Below, one piece after another: positions 5,535 to 7,294 of a DNA stretch of 7,294 bases. This DNA is from Chloroflexaceae bacterium UBA1466 (GTDB taxonomy: Bacteria > Chloroflexota > Chloroflexia > Chloroflexales > Chloroflexaceae): the NCBI GenBank assembly GCA_002325605.1, contig DCSM01000179.1, forward strand, positions 1-7,294, read 5' to 3'. Within the stretch, counting starts at the first letter, position 1. Every line of letters starts with the position of its first letter. A program made the position numbers and the translations under genes. A model generated the notes under the pieces. It was not told where the DNA came from. It was given only the letters and a program-made list of their open reading frames with translations, and did no database searches.

Positions 5535-7294
5535 GTGATTTCACGAAGGATGCAACGCCCACTGATTGGTACGGTAGTTCTAGCGGCAGTCTTGGTAGCC
5601 CTGACTCTGTTCCGCCCCGCCTGGGCCCAAACGCCCACGCCCCCAGCCAGCCTCATGATTGTCAATGGCCAGCCAGCCAAGGTTGGCGAATTCCCCGCGC
5701 TGGTCGCCCTCCTTAAAAGACAGCGTGAACCTGGGATGCTGTTCATCTACCAAAACTGTGGGGGGACGCTCATCGCTGACCGCTGGGTCCTTACGGCAGC
5801 CCATTGCATATTGGATGCCCCCCAAAACTTTCGCGTTACCCTGGGCAATCTAAGTGCGCTCAACGAAGATAACCAGGGCCAGATAGCCAAGGTTAGCGCG
5901 GTTATTCCCCACCCTGGCTACGATCCCATTTCCGCTACCAACGACATCGCGCTTGTAAGGTTGGCCGAACCTGTCGATTTCTCAAAAACGAAGCTCGTTA
6001 CCGCTACCTTGCTTTCCCTTGCCGAAGAAGCAACCTTAGCGGCCCCTGCCGTGAAAGCTGTGGCGGTTGGGTGGGGCGACATTTTTACCGATACCTCAAA
6101 AAAACCAGAACTGCTCCAGAAAGCAACGCTTCCTCTTCTTTCCAATGCCGATTGCAACCAGCCTGCCTTGTATCATGGTGAAGTTCAGGAGAATATGCTC
6201 TGTGCAGGCCCCCTTGAAGGGGGCCAAGGGGTTTGCTATGGAGATAGCGGGGGGCCCTTGTTTGTCCCAAAGGGGAATGAGTTGGTCCAAGCGGGGATCA
6301 CGAGTTGGGGAGGAGACTGTGCCGCACCCAATAGCCCTGGAGTCTTCACGCGAGTGGCCCGTTATCGGGATTGGATTGAGAGCTACACAAGTGGGCGCAT
6401 GCCTGCGCTTGTCCTAACCGCGAATAGTGTAGCCATTGGGGAGCCTGTTGGCCTCACCGCAATTGCCCAGCAAAGTCGAGCGGGAGATTTCTTTAACGTT
6501 TCCTTTGGCGACCAGAGTAGCTTTGAACGGAGTACTCCGCTGCCTGAAGCTTCTTCCCTTCTGACCGATGCACTCAAAACTCGTACCTTCACCCACACCT
6601 ATAAGCACGCGGGAACTTACACCCTTACCGCCGATCTTGTCCCTGAGTTCAACCAAACCAGCCGAGCTACAACTACCGTGAATGTGAGAAGTACAGGTCT
6701 TAGGGTTAGTTTTGATCAGCAGCAGAAGATCATCATAACAGGGCAAGAAGTATACTTTATGGTCGAAGTTTTTGATCCACCTTTTCATGGTGGTAAAGTG
6801 CAACTGGCCTTTAGTGATGGAGTCAAGATCGAGCGAAAACTTCCCTTACCCGGAGGTTGTGGGTGTCGAACTTGTGGGTGTGAAGGACCTTCCTTCAGAT
6901 ATACCCGTACCTTTACCGATTCAGGGAGCTATGCGATAACCGCAACGGTGCTTTCAGACATCTACAGCGACACGGCGGACGTGCTGCCGAATACGGTTGA
7001 GTTCGTCACAGATACCATTAAGGTTGTCCCTTCCGCAAGCCTCAAACTTGAACCTGCGAAAGCTACGCTCTCGTTCGCGGGGAGCTTGCCGCTAAAAACG
7101 ACTGTTCTGCGGGGGACATCTCCCATTACTGACGTTCAGATTAGCTACGAGGTTTCTAATGACCCCATGGGCTCCTCCTACGGCTATGTTGATGGTTCGA
7201 CCTTCTTTCCCCAAAGCGCTGGTGTGGCCCTGATCACTGCTAAAACCTACCTTCAGGAAACCGACGAGCATTTGGCCGCAACCGCAACCATTAC
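5535..7294 (+). CDS. secreted chymotrypsin-fold (S1) serine protease with PKD/Ig-like C-terminal domains, 3' end outside window
   Basis: The open frame covers 586 codons and runs off the window. Residues 1-31 form a signal peptide: basic start (SRRMQR), hydrophobic core, cleavage after AWA. A short propeptide (32-41) precedes IVNG (42-45), the usual new N-terminus of active S1 proteases. The triad is complete: His90 in TAAHC, Asp137 in NDIAL and Ser238 in GDSGGP. Six cysteines fit the three conserved disulfides (75/91, 207/223, 234/262). The S1 pocket has Gly232 where trypsin has Asp189, plus Gly259 and Gly269, so cleavage after Arg/Lys is not expected. From about 290 follow extracellular beta-sandwich domains: a PKD-like one (290-385, with VSFGDQSS and TYKHAGTYTLTADL), a second (389-498) carrying a Cys cluster at 442-449, and the start of a third. 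The protein is probably exported to digest protein or act at the cell surface. Its substrate is unknown. Confidence 0.92.
   Translation, partial: MISRRMQRPLIGTVVLAAVLVALTLFRPAWAQTPTPPASLMIVNGQPAKVGEFPALVALLKRQREPGMLFIYQNCGGTLIADRWVLTAAHCILDAPQNFRVTLGNLSALNEDNQGQIAKVSAVIPHPGYDPISATNDIALVRLAEPVDFSKTKLVTATLLSLAEEATLAAPAVKAVAVGWGDIFTDTSKKPELLQKATLPLLSNADCNQPALYHGEVQENMLCAGPLEGGQGVCYGDSGGPLFVPKGNELVQAGITSWGGDCAAPNSPGVFTRVARYRDWIESYTSGRMPALVLTANSVAIGEPVGLTAIAQQSRAGDFFNVSFGDQSSFERSTPLPEASSLLTDALKTRTFTHTYKHAGTYTLTADLVPEFNQTSRATTTVNVRSTGLRVSFDQQQKIIITGQEVYFMVEVFDPPFHGGKVQLAFSDGVKIERKLPLPGGCGCRTCGCEGPSFRYTRTFTDSGSYAITATVLSDIYSDTADVLPNTVEFVTDTIKVVPSASLKLEPAKATLSFAGSLPLKTTVLRGTSPITDVQISYEVSNDPMGSSYGYVDGSTFFPQSAGVALITAKTYLQETDEHLAATATI

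Noticed and set aside
5375..5746. 123-residue minus-strand open frame upstream of the reductase
   Set aside because: It overlaps the protease start and both promoters, and its composition (Arg/Ser-rich, no motif) looks like antisense translation.
6414..6803. 129-residue minus-strand open frame
   Set aside because: It lies wholly inside the protease gene, which has signal peptide, triad and domain motifs in frame; the antisense product shows no family features.

Overview
The window looks like a stretch of a bacterial chromosome, most likely Chloroflexota (Anaerolineae-like). This placement is inferred from an archaeal-type HMG-CoA synthase/thiolase/DUF35 cluster next to a class II HMG-CoA reductase, a secreted trypsin-fold protease with PKD-like domains, and hairpin-rich intergenic DNA. 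No rRNA, tRNA or marker gene is present to prove it.

Layout. Bases 1-415 hold no credible gene but several repeats: a 22-bp tandem repeat, a 13-bp inverted repeat and a perfect 18-bp GC-rich palindrome. At 416-748 (minus) lies a small antitoxin-like protein with its own extended -10 promoter. At 898-3534 (minus) is a tight operon transcribed as HMG-CoA synthase, then a thiolase-fold protein, then a DUF35 OB-fold protein, closed by a hairpin at 845-873. At 3627-3851 (minus) is a small DUF2892 membrane protein. At 3945-5258 (minus) is HMG-CoA reductase, followed by a Rho-independent terminator (3896-3928) and driven by an extended -10 promoter at 5334-5342. From 5535 to the window end (plus) runs a secreted chymotrypsin-fold serine protease with C-terminal Ig/PKD-like domains; its 3' end lies outside the window.

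How the genes work together. Thiolase (2 acetyl-CoA to acetoacetyl-CoA), HMG-CoA synthase and HMG-CoA reductase are the first three steps of the mevalonate route to isoprenoids. In archaea the first two enzymes form a complex bridged by a DUF35 protein, and the gene order here matches.

The most notable observation is that two members of this trio are degenerate. The thiolase has Gly85 where the nucleophilic Cys is expected and has also lost both expected active-site histidines (Thr284, Asp334). The DUF35 protein has lost all four zinc-ribbon cysteines. HMG-CoA synthase (Glu82, Cys114, His237) and the reductase (Glu85, Lys269, Asp285, His383) keep their catalytic residues. The reading frames are intact and closely spaced, which suggests a retained pseudoenzyme or scaffold, with acetoacetyl-CoA made by another thiolase. 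The alignments were done by eye against family patterns from memory.
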